A stretch of DNA of 34,419 bases, from the NCBI GenBank assembly GCA_902802815.1, contig CADCNQ010000026.1, positions 1 through 34,419 on the forward strand, written 5' to 3'. Of the stretch, positions 7,497 through 15,611 are shown in pieces. The notes beneath the pieces were generated by a model. It had not been told where the DNA came from and made no database searches. It saw only the letters and a list, made by a program, of their open reading frames with translations. The first letter of the stretch is position 1. Each line of letters opens with the position of its first letter. Made by a program: the position numbers and the translations under genes. Source of the stretch: an uncultured Bacteroidales bacterium (lineage in GTDB: Bacteria; Bacteroidota; Bacteroidia; Bacteroidales; Bacteroidaceae).

Positions 7497-8319
7497 TCTT
7501 ATCCGGATGTGACTCCTCCCAGACTTTATTGATAAATGAGACAAAGTGGGAAGCCCAACTTTCTCCCTCTCCGGGGGCCGGCATAATTAGTTTCTTGTGT
7601 TTCTCGGCAAACGCCAGAAGCTCCTGAGACGGAACGAAGGGCGCAACGACGTCGGAGAAGAACACTCCGATGCGCTCGAAGTCAGCCATAGTGCACAGCT
7701 CCACTTTCGCGAGAGCGTCCATCGTGGCTCCGCGATGGGAGAGTATCCCGACAAGATTCTTAGGCATGTGGGCCTTGAATGGAATTGCCGACGGAGTGTA
7801 CACTATCTTGCAGTCGCGGAACGCAGGCTCGGAGGCAAAAGCCTTGCGGATGTAGAAAGGCATCATCGCCGTAATCCATCCGATGCAATGCACCACGTCG
7901 GGAGCCCAGCCCCATTTCTTGACCGTCTCCACAACACCGCGGGCAAAGAATGTGGCACGCTCGGGGTTGTCCTTGTATTCGTTACCCTTGGCATCAGCGT
8001 AGAAACCGCGCTTACCGAAATATTCGTCATTGTCGATGAAATACACCTGAGCACGGGTGCCGGGAATGGAGGCAACCTTGATGAGAAGGTTGTGGTCCGT
8101 GCGGTCTATGATAATATTCTGTCCGGAGAGACGGATGACCTCGTGCAACTGGTTGCGACGATCATTTATTCCACCCCACTTGGGCATAAACGTGCGAGCC
8201 TCGGCTCCGCCTTCCAGCGACTTCGGAATTAAATCCCTACAAAGCGTTGCAAAAGCACTCGGCTCAAGGAAGGGCTCTGTCTCCTGGACAATAAAAAGGT
8301 ATTTTTTGACCGCATTCAT
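7480..8319 (-). CDS. Starch/glycogen synthase N-terminal-domain protein (half-length GT5)
   Basis: The 279 residues match only the N-terminal Rossmann domain of GT5 glycogen/starch synthases: YLFIVQETEPF at the start, a central GGAEARTFMPKWGGIND, and WAPDVVHCIGWITAMMPFYIRKAF, the counterpart of the PDVVHxHDW motif. Full glycogen synthases are roughly 470-500 residues, with a C-terminal GT-B domain that binds ADP-glucose. That half is absent, and the downstream DNA encodes a different protein. Short proteins like this occur in other Bacteroidales next to panC and a DUF4270 gene, so this is a family trait rather than fresh decay. Catalysis is doubtful. The C-terminus is a run of Asp encoded by a GAT repeat shared with the next gene's start. 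Confidence 0.82.
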   Translation of the reverse strand: MNAVKKYLFIVQETEPFLEPSAFATLCRDLIPKSLEGGAEARTFMPKWGGINDRRNQLHEVIRLSGQNIIIDRTDHNLLIKVASIPGTRAQVYFIDNDEYFGKRGFYADAKGNEYKDNPERATFFARGVVETVKKWGWAPDVVHCIGWITAMMPFYIRKAFASEPAFRDCKIVYTPSAIPFKAHMPKNLVGILSHRGATMDALAKVELCTMADFERIGVFFSDVVAPFVPSQELLAFAEKHKKLIMPAPGEGESWASHFVSFINKVWEESHPDKNDDDD

Positions 8320-8344
8320 TGTAATGACGACATTTTATCGGGCG

Positions 8345-8352
8345 CAAAATTA
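8345..8352 (-). promoter_or_regulatory. -7 box for the starch-synthase-like / DUF4270 operon
   Basis: The minus strand reads TAATTTTG, an exact TAnnTTTG match, 25 nt upstream of the start at 8319. No good TTTG is seen at the -33 position. It sits back to back with the panC promoter in the 155-nt divergent spacer. The operon may extend through carB to the terminator at 1862, since no other box is seen upstream of carB. Confidence 0.6.
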
Positions 8353-8458
8353 CGAAAATTTTTCGAAGTGTCAGGTCTCATTATTTCTATTTTTTTTAAA
8401 ATAGTATCTTTTTTATGCATTTTCCCCTGAAAAATTTCTTTGTTTGAAGAAAACTCTG

Positions 8459-8466
8459 TTACTTTG
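8459..8466 (+). promoter_or_regulatory. Putative -7 box for panC
   Basis: TTACTTTG matches TAnnTTTG at seven positions of eight counting n. A TTTG lies 16 nt upstream, shorter than the usual spacing. The box ends only 8 nt before the panC ATG, so if it is real the leader is at most a few nucleotides long. Confidence 0.4.
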
Positions 8467-8474
8467 CACTTCAT

Positions 8475-9317
8475 ATGCGAGTGATTAATACTATTCAAGA
8501 TTTGAAATCCTGTCTTTCTGAAGCCAGAAAGGCGGGTAAAACCATAGGACTTGTACCCACAATGGGAGCCTTGCACGAAGGGCACGCATCGCTTGTGCGC
8601 CGCAGCGTCAGGGAGAATGATATTACGGTGGTGAGCATATTCCTCAACCCGACACAGTTCAACGACCCGAAGGATTTGGAGAGATATCCGCGCACTCTCG
8701 AGGAAGACAGCAGACTGCTGGAAGAGTGCGGAGCACAGGTGGCTTTTGCACCGAGTGTGAAGGAGATATATCCGGAACCCGACACAAGACACTTCTCCTA
8801 CCCTCCCACAGACAGCGTGATGGAAGGCGAACGACGCCCCGGACACTTCAACGGCGTATGCCAGATTGTCTCCAAACTGTTTATGATGGTGGAGCCCACA
8901 CGTGCCTATTTCGGAGAAAAGGATTTCCAGCAGATCTGTGTCATACGCAGGATGGTGGAAGACCTCGGATTCCAGCTGGAGATAGTGCCGTGCCCCGTAG
9001 TGCGTGAAGCAAGCGGACTGGCAATGAGTTCACGAAACACTCTCCTGACGGCAGAAGAGAAGGTGCTGGCCGCAAACATATACCGCGTAATGAAGGAAAG
9101 CCTCACAAAGGGACTCTCCGTGCGCGAAACGGAAGCGTGGGTGGTGAACGAACTGAACAGTATCGACGGTCTGGAGGTGGAATACTACAGCATCGTGGAC
9201 GGAGATACGCTGGCCTCGGTGGACAACTGGAACGACGCTCCGCACATCGTGGGATGCATCACGGTGTATTGCGGCGGCACACCTATCCGACTCATCGACC
9301 ACATAAGATATAAATAA
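8475..9317 (+). CDS. panC: Pantothenate synthetase
   Basis: PanC joins pantoate and beta-alanine with ATP to form pantothenate, the vitamin precursor of CoA. The 280-residue length is typical. The nucleotidyltransferase HxGH motif is seen in [13 protein letters not shown] (His34, His37). FNPTQF-type [26 protein letters not shown] and the KMSxS-like AMSSRNTLL are all in place. The start at 8475 gives the usual N-terminus ([10 protein letters not shown]); the next Met is residue 30, inside the active-site motif. panD, which supplies beta-alanine, follows 38 nt downstream, so the two last steps of pantothenate synthesis are encoded together. Confidence 0.97.
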   Translation: MRVINTIQDLKSCLSEARKAGKTIGLVPTMGALHEGHASLVRRSVRENDITVVSIFLNPTQFNDPKDLERYPRTLEEDSRLLEECGAQVAFAPSVKEIYPEPDTRHFSYPPTDSVMEGERRPGHFNGVCQIVSKLFMMVEPTRAYFGEKDFQQICVIRRMVEDLGFQLEIVPCPVVREASGLAMSSRNTLLTAEEKVLAANIYRVMKESLTKGLSVRETEAWVVNELNSIDGLEVEYYSIVDGDTLASVDNWNDAPHIVGCITVYCGGTPIRLIDHIRYK

Positions 9318-9355
9318 GGCATTTTCTTATTTCTTCGATTTAAGACAACAGTAAT

Positions 9356-9706
9356 ATGACGATAGAACTGCTTAAGAGCAAAATACACTGCGCCACAGTG
9401 ACGGAAGCAAACCTCAACTACATGGGGAGCATCACCATCGACCGAGACCTCATGGATGCAGTAGGCATCGTTCCCGGAGAGCGTGTGTATATCGTGGACA
9501 ACAACAACGGAGAAAGGTTTGACACATACACCATCGAAGGCAAGCGCGGCAGCGGATGCATCTGTCTGAACGGAGCCGCCGCACGAAAGGCACAGGTGGG
9601 TGATACGGTCATTATCATGGCCTACGCCCGTATGACACCGGAAGAAGCGAAAACATTCCAAGCGAAAGTGATATTTCCAGAAAACAATAAAATCAATAAA
9701 CAATGA
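9356..9706 (+). CDS. panD: Aspartate 1-decarboxylase
   Basis: PanD converts aspartate to beta-alanine, the substrate PanC needs. The 116-residue proenzyme has the self-cleavage site in YMGSITID (Gly24-Ser25); cutting there leaves the pyruvoyl group that acts as cofactor. The following segment ([27 protein letters not shown]) and [16 protein letters not shown] are typical of the family. Tyr, Lys and Arg residues of the active site appear in place by eye. It overlaps the downstream epimerase start by 4 nt (ATGA), so panC, panD and the epimerase likely form one transcript. Confidence 0.96.
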   Translation: MTIELLKSKIHCATVTEANLNYMGSITIDRDLMDAVGIVPGERVYIVDNNNGERFDTYTIEGKRGSGCICLNGAAARKAQVGDTVIIMAYARMTPEEAKTFQAKVIFPENNKINKQ

Positions 9707-10107
9707 AAATCTCAAGAATTGAACATCTGGGCATTGCTGTACAGAAGATAGAAGATGTACTGCCCTATTTCGAAGGTGTGCTCGGTCTGAAGTGCTACAA
9801 GACTGAAGTGGTGGAAGACCAGAAGGTGAAGACCGCCTTCCTCAAGGTTGGCGAAGTGAAGCTCGAACTGCTCGAACCTACATCTCCCGATAGCACCGTA
9901 CAGAAGTTCCTGGACAACGGCGGTCGCGGCATTCATCACGTGGCATTCAAAGTGGAAGACGGCGTGAGCGAAGCACTTGCTTTCTGCGACGGTCAGGGCA
10001 TCCGTCTCATCGACAAGGCTCCCCGCGGAGGTGCTGACGGTCTGCACATCGCATTCCTGCATCCGAAGAGCACATGCGGCATCCTGACAGAACTTTGTGA
10101 AGAATAA
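9703..10107 (+). CDS. mce: Methylmalonyl-CoA epimerase
   Basis: This enzyme of the vicinal-oxygen-chelate fold interconverts (R)- and (S)-methylmalonyl-CoA, a step of the succinate-propionate pathway used by Prevotella and Bacteroides to make propionate. The 134 residues contain two VOC modules. Metal ligands are visible as His in IEHLGIAV, Glu in VKLELLEP, His in [12 protein letters not shown] and Glu in GILTELCEE. Length and end are normal. The start overlaps panD by 4 nt. The partner mutase and decarboxylase subunits are not in the window. Confidence 0.93.
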   Translation: MKISRIEHLGIAVQKIEDVLPYFEGVLGLKCYKTEVVEDQKVKTAFLKVGEVKLELLEPTSPDSTVQKFLDNGGRGIHHVAFKVEDGVSEALAFCDGQGIRLIDKAPRGGADGLHIAFLHPKSTCGILTELCEE

Positions 10108-10140
10108 TTCTTTTACATAACCAATATTTTATTATACGCT

Positions 10141-11412
10141 ATGATGACTATTGATCAGTACAAATTTGCCGGTAAGAAGGCAATCGTGCGTGTTGACTTC
10201 AACGTGCCCCTGAACGAGAATGGTGAAATCACCGACGATACCCGTATCCGCGGTGCTCTGCCCACTCTGAAGAAGATTCTTGCAGACGGCGGTGCCGTGA
10301 TTATCATGAGCCACATGGGTAAGCCCAAAGGCAAGGTTAACCCCAAGATGTCTCTCGCACAGATCAAGGACGCTGTGTCCAAGGCTCTCGGTTGCCCCGT
10401 AAGCTTTGCTCCCGACTGCGCCAAGGCTGCTGACGCTGCAAAGGCTCTGAAGATGGGCGAAGCTCTGCTGCTGGAGAACCTCCGTTTCTATCCCGAGGAG
10501 GAAGGCAAGCCCGTAGGTATCGACAAGGCAGATCCCGCATACGAGGATGCAAAGAAGGCTATGAAGGCTTCTCAGAAGGAGTTTGCCAAGACTCTGGCCA
10601 GCTATGCTGACTGCTACGTGATGGATGCATTCGGTACAGCACACCGCAAGCACGCTTCCACAGCTGTCATCGCCGACTATTTCGATGCAGACAACAAGAT
10701 GCTCGGTTACCTCATGGAGAAAGAGGTGCAGGCTGTCGACAACGTGCTCTCAAATATCAAGCGTCCCTTCGTGGCTATCATGGGCGGCAGCAAGGTGAGC
10801 ACCAAGATCGGTATCATCGAGAATCTGCTCGGCAAGGTGGATAAGCTCATCCTCTGCGGCGGTATGACCTACACCTTCATGAAAGCTCACGGCGGCAATA
10901 TCGGTAACTCTATCGTTGAGCTCGACAAGCTGGATGTGGCTCTCGGTGTTGAGAAGATGGCAAAAGAGAACGGCGTAGAGCTGATTCTCGGTGAGGATTC
11001 CGTATGCTGCACAGGTTACGACTTCTCCACATTCTCTGTAAAGCCCGGTGCTGAAATCAAGGTGTTCCCTTCAAACGCTATTGAAGACGGTTGGGACGGT
11101 CTGGATGCAGGTCCTGTCAGCCGTGAGAAGTTTGCAAAGGCTATCGAGGGTGCCAAGACAATTCTCTGGAACGGTCCTGCCGGCTGCTTCGAATGCGAGG
11201 AGTTCACTCCCGGTTCACGTGCCGTAGGTGAGGCTGTTGCCAAGGCTACTGCTGAAGGTGCCTTCTCTTTGATTGGCGGCGGTGACTCTGTAGCTTGTGT
11301 CAACAAGTTCGGTCTGGCTGACAAGGTAAGTTACATTTCTACCGGCGGTGGTGCTCTTCTCGAGGCTATCGAGGGTAAGGTGCTTCCCGGCGTAGCTGCT
11401 ATCAAGGGTTAA
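10141..11412 (+). CDS. pgk: Phosphoglycerate kinase
   Basis: Pgk transfers phosphate from 1,3-bisphosphoglycerate to ADP in glycolysis. The protein is 423 residues and full length. [23 protein letters not shown] near the N-terminus is the family signature. [22 protein letters not shown], the hinge and the C-terminal nucleotide-binding GGGDSVA and STGGGALLE are all present. Two ATG codons stand in tandem at 10141 and 10144; either could be used. Codon choice is strongly biased toward a few codons (AAG, CTC, GGT), as expected of a highly expressed gene. It lies 33 nt after the epimerase with no visible promoter in the gap. Confidence 0.97.
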   Translation: MMTIDQYKFAGKKAIVRVDFNVPLNENGEITDDTRIRGALPTLKKILADGGAVIIMSHMGKPKGKVNPKMSLAQIKDAVSKALGCPVSFAPDCAKAADAAKALKMGEALLLENLRFYPEEEGKPVGIDKADPAYEDAKKAMKASQKEFAKTLASYADCYVMDAFGTAHRKHASTAVIADYFDADNKMLGYLMEKEVQAVDNVLSNIKRPFVAIMGGSKVSTKIGIIENLLGKVDKLILCGGMTYTFMKAHGGNIGNSIVELDKLDVALGVEKMAKENGVELILGEDSVCCTGYDFSTFSVKPGAEIKVFPSNAIEDGWDGLDAGPVSREKFAKAIEGAKTILWNGPAGCFECEEFTPGSRAVGEAVAKATAEGAFSLIGGGDSVACVNKFGLADKVSYISTGGGALLEAIEGKVLPGVAAIKG

Positions 11413-11433
11413 ACCGATTGTAATTTCTGACAG

Positions 11434-12294
11434 ATGACAAAAACATCCGTCATAAAATTATTAAGCATAACACTATTCGCATTGGCCTCCTGCAACAGGC
11501 AGGAGGCCATGCTTTCTGAGTCGGAAGCCCGACTGCGCGACTCTCTGGCTCTTCATGTGGCCGTCCTTCCCATTGAAGACTGTCTTCCGCTATATGTGGC
11601 AGAAGCACGGGGACTGGCAGATTCTGTGGGATTGGATTTGCGGCTTGTGCGCTACGACGCACTCATGGATGTGGACACAGCTTATCTCCGGCGTCATGTG
11701 GAAGTGGCGTGGGAAGACAGCTTCCGCTTAGCAGAATATCATACCCGGCATCCTCATTTTGTACCCGGGAACGACAGCGTCGAAGCGGACACTCTGTGGG
11801 GACCGACTCCTGGAAGGCTTTTCTTCATTGCCTCAAGAAAGAGCAAGGTGAAGAAACTCAAGGACCTTGGGGAACGTATGGTGGCTGTAACGCGATGGAG
11901 TCTTATCGACAGCCTCTGTACAATGGCTGTGGATGCCGGAGAGGTGAACCAGCAGGATGTGTACCGTCCACAGATTAATAATGTAAAATTGCGCGCACGC
12001 ATGTTAAGGGAGAATCTTATTGACTGCGCAATTCTTCCCGAACCGTATGCTTCATGGGTGAAAGCGGAGAAACATCGTGTGCTGTATAAATATCCCGAGA
12101 GCCTTCCGAAAAATGACAGTACCGGATTGCGCCGTTCACGCATCACAGGTTTTCATGTCCGTAAGAGCATTCTCAAGGATTCTTTACGCCAGGTGCAGTT
12201 GAAGCAGTTGGTGGATATCTATATAAAAGGTCAGAAGATATTGGTGGAGGAAGGGCTTTCTGCTCTCGACTCTCTCAACGTCTTCACCTTATAA
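11434..12294 (+). CDS. Solute-binding-like lipoprotein (NMT1/SsuA-type fold suspected)
   Basis: A lipoprotein signal is clear: basic MTKTSVIK, a hydrophobic stretch and the lipobox LASC with Cys20. The body has the layout of type II periplasmic binding proteins of the NMT1/SsuA group: LPLYVAEARGLADSVGLDLRLVRYDALMDVDTAYL, then KKLKDLGERMVAVTRWSLIDSLCTMAVDAG and IDCAILPEPYASWV. No ABC permease or ATPase lies nearby, so transport partners are unknown. It starts 21 nt after pgk and is probably co-transcribed. Its stop codon overlaps that of the convergent phospholipase-like gene (shared TTATAA). Fold call moderate; substrate unknown. Confidence 0.6.
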   Translation: MTKTSVIKLLSITLFALASCNRQEAMLSESEARLRDSLALHVAVLPIEDCLPLYVAEARGLADSVGLDLRLVRYDALMDVDTAYLRRHVEVAWEDSFRLAEYHTRHPHFVPGNDSVEADTLWGPTPGRLFFIASRKSKVKKLKDLGERMVAVTRWSLIDSLCTMAVDAGEVNQQDVYRPQINNVKLRARMLRENLIDCAILPEPYASWVKAEKHRVLYKYPESLPKNDSTGLRRSRITGFHVRKSILKDSLRQVQLKQLVDIYIKGQKILVEEGLSALDSLNVFTL

Positions 12295-13509
12295 CACCCC
12301 ATTGAACAATCTCATAAAGGTGCCGTACCACCTCTGTCCGCGTGTATAGAGCAGGCGGTAGTTCTCTTCCGTCATTTTTGTGGAGCGCGGGAGGTCGGCA
12401 TCAAAGACACTCTGCAGTTTCTCCGTAAGTTCGGGACTCTTCATGAAGGCTGTCACCTCCCAGTCGAATTTCATACTTCTGCAGTCCATGTTTGCCGTTC
12501 CCACGGATGCCAGCGTGTCGTCTATCAGCATCACTTTGTCGTGATGAAACGCTCCGTGATAGAGATACACCTCAGCACCTCGTTTGAGGAGGCGATGCAT
12601 TTCCACTCCTGACATATCTGTGGTGAAATCGCGGTCGCTGACATAGGACACCATATACTGCACACGCACACCTCTCTCAAGGGCTCTGTACAAAGACTTG
12701 CGCACCATTCTGCAATGCATGGGATACGGATTCACTATGACGATTCGCTCCTTAGCTCCGTCAATTGCTGTTGCAAAGGCTTTTCTCATCGCAGCACTCT
12801 TCCTGCCGGGTTCGCGGCTGACCACATACGTGGGAATATCCTGAGAGGGAACAGCACCGACGATGGGTTCCTTCATAGGTTTCCTGACTTGCTGCTTTGT
12901 GGTTATATTCCAGAGGTTTTCGAAGAGTTGTTCGTAACCGTGGGCAATCTCCTCGCCATGAAGACGTATGTGCATATCGCGCCATCCGCCTATCTCCTTC
13001 CGTCCGTTGATATAATAGTCGGCAACGTTGAATCCACCCGTGTAGCAGATTCTGCCGTCGATGATTACCATCTTGCGGTGGTCGCGATGGACAGCTGCAT
13101 CGAACCAAGGAAAACGTACGGGCCCGAATGCCTCTATTCCTACATTCCTCTCACGCCACTTCCTGATGAAATTCTCATCGCAGCCAGCTTCTTTTTTATT
13201 ATTTCCGAAAGTGTCGTAGAGCACTCTCACCTCTACCCCGTTTGCAGCCCTTTCCGCCAAAGCCTCCAGGACGGTATTGCCGATAGTGTCGTTCCACAAC
13301 TTGAAATATTCCATGTGGATATACTCCCTGGCCTCTTTGATATGCTTCAGCAGGTCGGGAAATTTCACGCGGCCGCAGGGCAGGATGAACGCGCTGTCTG
13401 TGCGATAACACGGATAGCCAGACTCCTTAAAGTCCTGAAAGATGCTGTCTGTCTGACTATTCGCCGCAAGCGAAACTGTCAACAATACCAAGAAGGTGAT
13501 TATTCTCAT
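12289..13509 (-). CDS. Secreted phospholipase D / cardiolipin-synthase-like protein
   Basis: The 406-residue protein has two HKD motifs of the PLD superfamily: HRDHRKMVIID (His144, Lys146, Asp151) followed by GRICYTGGFN, and FHHDKVMLID (His323, Lys325, Asp330) followed by ASVGTANMD. The arrangement and the MEYF...LW and VRVLYDTFG segments match cardiolipin synthases, which transfer phosphatidyl groups between phosphatidylglycerol molecules. The N-terminus is a cleavable signal peptide (MRIITFLVLLTVSLAANS) rather than the paired membrane helices of ClsA, so the enzyme probably acts in the periplasm. The start lies 53 nt inside the 3' end of kdsD, making it the last gene of the dapA operon. Phospholipase activity is an alternative. 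Confidence 0.85.
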   Translation of the reverse strand: MRIITFLVLLTVSLAANSQTDSIFQDFKESGYPCYRTDSAFILPCGRVKFPDLLKHIKEAREYIHMEYFKLWNDTIGNTVLEALAERAANGVEVRVLYDTFGNNKKEAGCDENFIRKWRERNVGIEAFGPVRFPWFDAAVHRDHRKMVIIDGRICYTGGFNVADYYINGRKEIGGWRDMHIRLHGEEIAHGYEQLFENLWNITTKQQVRKPMKEPIVGAVPSQDIPTYVVSREPGRKSAAMRKAFATAIDGAKERIVIVNPYPMHCRMVRKSLYRALERGVRVQYMVSYVSDRDFTTDMSGVEMHRLLKRGAEVYLYHGAFHHDKVMLIDDTLASVGTANMDCRSMKFDWEVTAFMKSPELTEKLQSVFDADLPRSTKMTEENYRLLYTRGQRWYGTFMRLFNGVL

Positions 13510-14407
13510 CTACAACAATTACAGCATGTATTTTGCGCTGATGCATAAGTGTCACCATCTCTTCCACCTTCGCTGTGGCTTTCACCATGACGGGATGCGG
13601 GCTCATCACCTCCTTCACGGGAATGTCGAAGAATGCGGCTCCATGACGCTCTGTGGCACGTCGGATGTCTCCGTCTGTAATGATGCCGGCTATCTTGTCG
13701 TCCGAAACGACCACTCCGAGTCCCAGTTTTCCCTTTGAGATAAGCAGGATGGCTTCTCCGAGAGTCAGCGTCGGTGAGATTACAGGCAAATCCGTTGTGC
13801 GCATGACATCCTGTGCTGTGGTGAGCAGTTTACGTCCGAGCGAGCCTCCCGGATGATAGCGTGCGAAGTCTCTGTCCTGGAATCCCCTTGCCTCCATCAA
13901 TGCGCAGGCAAGAGCGTCTCCCATCACGAGTTGTGCTGTGGTGCTGCTCGTGGGGGCCAGATTCAGGGGACAGGCCTCCGAAGAAACGTGAGAATTGAGT
14001 ATGCAGTCGCTGCTCTTTGCAAGAAGGCTGTCGGGGTTTCCTGTCATCGCTATCAGGGGGAAACCCTCGTTCTTGATGTACGGCACAAAACGCAGCAGTT
14101 CGTCCGTCTGTCCGCTGTTGGAAATGGCCAGTATGACATCTCCCTTTGCTATCACGCCCAAATCCCCGTGATAGACATCGAGAGGATTGATATAGAAGGC
14201 CGGAGTGCCTGTAGAGGACATTGTGGCGGCAATCTTCACACCAATGTGTCCGCTCTTTCCCACACCCGTGACGAGAACCTTTCCCTTGCAGTTGAGTATG
14301 ATGTCAACAGCTTTGTCAAACTCCTCGTCTATATTCTGAATCAGAGCTATCACGGCATCCGATTCATCCTTGAGACAACGTCTTGCTATATCCTGGTATG
14401 ATTTCAT
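13457..14407 (-). CDS. kdsD: Arabinose-5-phosphate isomerase (Kdo pathway)
   Basis: KdsD turns ribulose-5-phosphate into arabinose-5-phosphate, the substrate of KdsA in Kdo synthesis for LPS. The 316 residues hold an N-terminal SIS domain (VTGVGKSGHIGVKIAATMSSTGTPAFYI, LAISNSGQTDELL) and two C-terminal CBS domains (VMRTTDLPVISPTLTLGEAI and VKEVMSPHPVMVKATAKVEEM). Length is close to that of E. coli KdsD. The start overlaps kdsA by 4 nt and the end overlaps the PLD-like gene by 53 nt. GutQ/KpsF paralogues share this architecture, but the neighbouring kdsA supports the KdsD role. Confidence 0.94.
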   Translation of the reverse strand: MKSYQDIARRCLKDESDAVIALIQNIDEEFDKAVDIILNCKGKVLVTGVGKSGHIGVKIAATMSSTGTPAFYINPLDVYHGDLGVIAKGDVILAISNSGQTDELLRFVPYIKNEGFPLIAMTGNPDSLLAKSSDCILNSHVSSEACPLNLAPTSSTTAQLVMGDALACALMEARGFQDRDFARYHPGGSLGRKLLTTAQDVMRTTDLPVISPTLTLGEAILLISKGKLGLGVVVSDDKIAGIITDGDIRRATERHGAAFFDIPVKEVMSPHPVMVKATAKVEEMVTLMHQRKIHAVIVVDENNHLLGIVDSFACGE

Positions 14408-15156
14408 ATCAAACTCTTTATTACGCCCTCCAAATCTTTCAGGTAGAGCATGTTAGGTCCGTCAGAGAGGGCATTGTCGGGATCCGGGTGTGTCTCGAAG
14501 AAATAACCCGTAGCTCCGAAAGCCTTTGCCGCGAGTGCCATCATTGGCACATACTCTCTGTTGCCTCCCGTCTTACCTCCGGCCGCTCCCGGACGCTGCA
14601 CGCTGTGTGTACAGTCCATCAGTACGCGCGGAGTGAAACGCAGCATATCGGGGATGTTGCGGAAGTCCACAGCCAGATTGTTGTATCCGCAGACATTGCC
14701 TCTTTCCGTAAGCCACACTTCCTTTCCTCCGGCTTCGTGCACCTTCTCCACGGGATACTGCATATCGAGGCCCGACAGAAACTGTGCCTTCTTGATGTTC
14801 ACCACCTTGCCCGTCTTCGCAGCAGCCACCAGTAAATCCGTCTGTCGGCACAGGAACGCAGGTATCTGAAGCACATCAATCACCTCTCCGGCAGCTTCTG
14901 CCTGGTGGCTTTCATGTATGTCGGTGACCAGCGGCAGGGAGAATTCCTCCTTGATGTCTGAGAGCATTTGCAGGCCTTTCTCCAGACCCGGTCCTCTGTA
15001 TGAGGAGATGCTGGTGCGGTTTGCCTTATCGAAAGATGCCTTGAAGTATATGTCCAAGTCGTAGGTCTGACGCAGGCGCTTCACCTCCGTTGCCACCTCT
15101 CTGAGGCAGTCCATCGACTCGATGACACAGGGTCCTGCTATGAATACCGGTTTCAT
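14404..15156 (-). CDS. kdsA: 3-deoxy-8-phosphooctulonate synthase
   Basis: KdsA condenses phosphoenolpyruvate with arabinose-5-phosphate to make Kdo-8-phosphate. The 250-residue protein is a compact TIM barrel: IAGPCVIES at the start, FKASFDKANRTSISSYRGPG, GLPLVTDIHE-type PLVTDIHESHQ and MDCTHSVQRPG. The Cys in AGPCVIES corresponds to Cys11 of Aquifex KdsA and, with the His of DCTHS, Glu of FFETHPDP and a C-terminal Asp, points to the metal-dependent class. E. coli KdsA has Asn at the Cys position. It overlaps both neighbours by 4 nt, with kdsD immediately downstream, so successive steps of one pathway are coupled. Confidence 0.96.
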   Translation of the reverse strand: MKPVFIAGPCVIESMDCLREVATEVKRLRQTYDLDIYFKASFDKANRTSISSYRGPGLEKGLQMLSDIKEEFSLPLVTDIHESHQAEAAGEVIDVLQIPAFLCRQTDLLVAAAKTGKVVNIKKAQFLSGLDMQYPVEKVHEAGGKEVWLTERGNVCGYNNLAVDFRNIPDMLRFTPRVLMDCTHSVQRPGAAGGKTGGNREYVPMMALAAKAFGATGYFFETHPDPDNALSDGPNMLYLKDLEGVIKSLI

Positions 15157-15611
15157 TTGAAGAAATAGATGAATGTGCAGTCGGCCTCAAGAGCCTTCTT
15201 CTCTGTCTCCTTTATCACCATCGTAATATGTATTGTGGTCTTGATGGCTCCGCGCAGATTCTGGCAGTCAACCATCTTGGCCTTCATATACACACTCTGG
15301 CCGGCCATTACGGGCTGCGCATACTTCAGTTTGTCGAGCCCGTAGTTCATCATGCGCTCCAGATTATTCACGGTGATAATCTGTCCCCAAAGATAAGGCA
15401 ACACGGAAAGTGTGAGATATCCGTGTGCGATGGTGCCTCCGAAGGGGCTTTCCTTCTTGCAGCGCTCGGGGTCGCAATGTATCCATTGAGGATCGAGTGT
15501 GGCATCAGCGAACTTGTTGATACGCTCCTGATCGAGCACCACACATCCGCTCTCCCCCATTTCCTTGCCTATCCATGAGGCCAGTTCCTCATAGCTTCCT
15601 ATAGTTATCAT
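15153..15611 (-). CDS. MaoC/NodN-family hotdog hydratase-like protein
   Basis: The 152 residues match the MaoC-like dehydratase domain of the NodN type. FADATLDPQWIHCDPERCKKESPFGGTIAHGYLTLS contains the conserved Asp and His of the (R)-hydratase site and the characteristic AHG turn. Family members hydrate enoyl-CoA or act on related acyl thioesters, but many have no known substrate. It sits between dapA and kdsA, overlapping each by 4 nt, an odd place for an acyl-CoA enzyme. That may mean a role in envelope lipid supply or simply shared transcription. Fold call is firm; function is not known. Confidence 0.85.
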   Translation of the reverse strand: MITIGSYEELASWIGKEMGESGCVVLDQERINKFADATLDPQWIHCDPERCKKESPFGGTIAHGYLTLSVLPYLWGQIITVNNLERMMNYGLDKLKYAQPVMAGQSVYMKAKMVDCQNLRGAIKTTIHITMVIKETEKKALEADCTFIYFFK

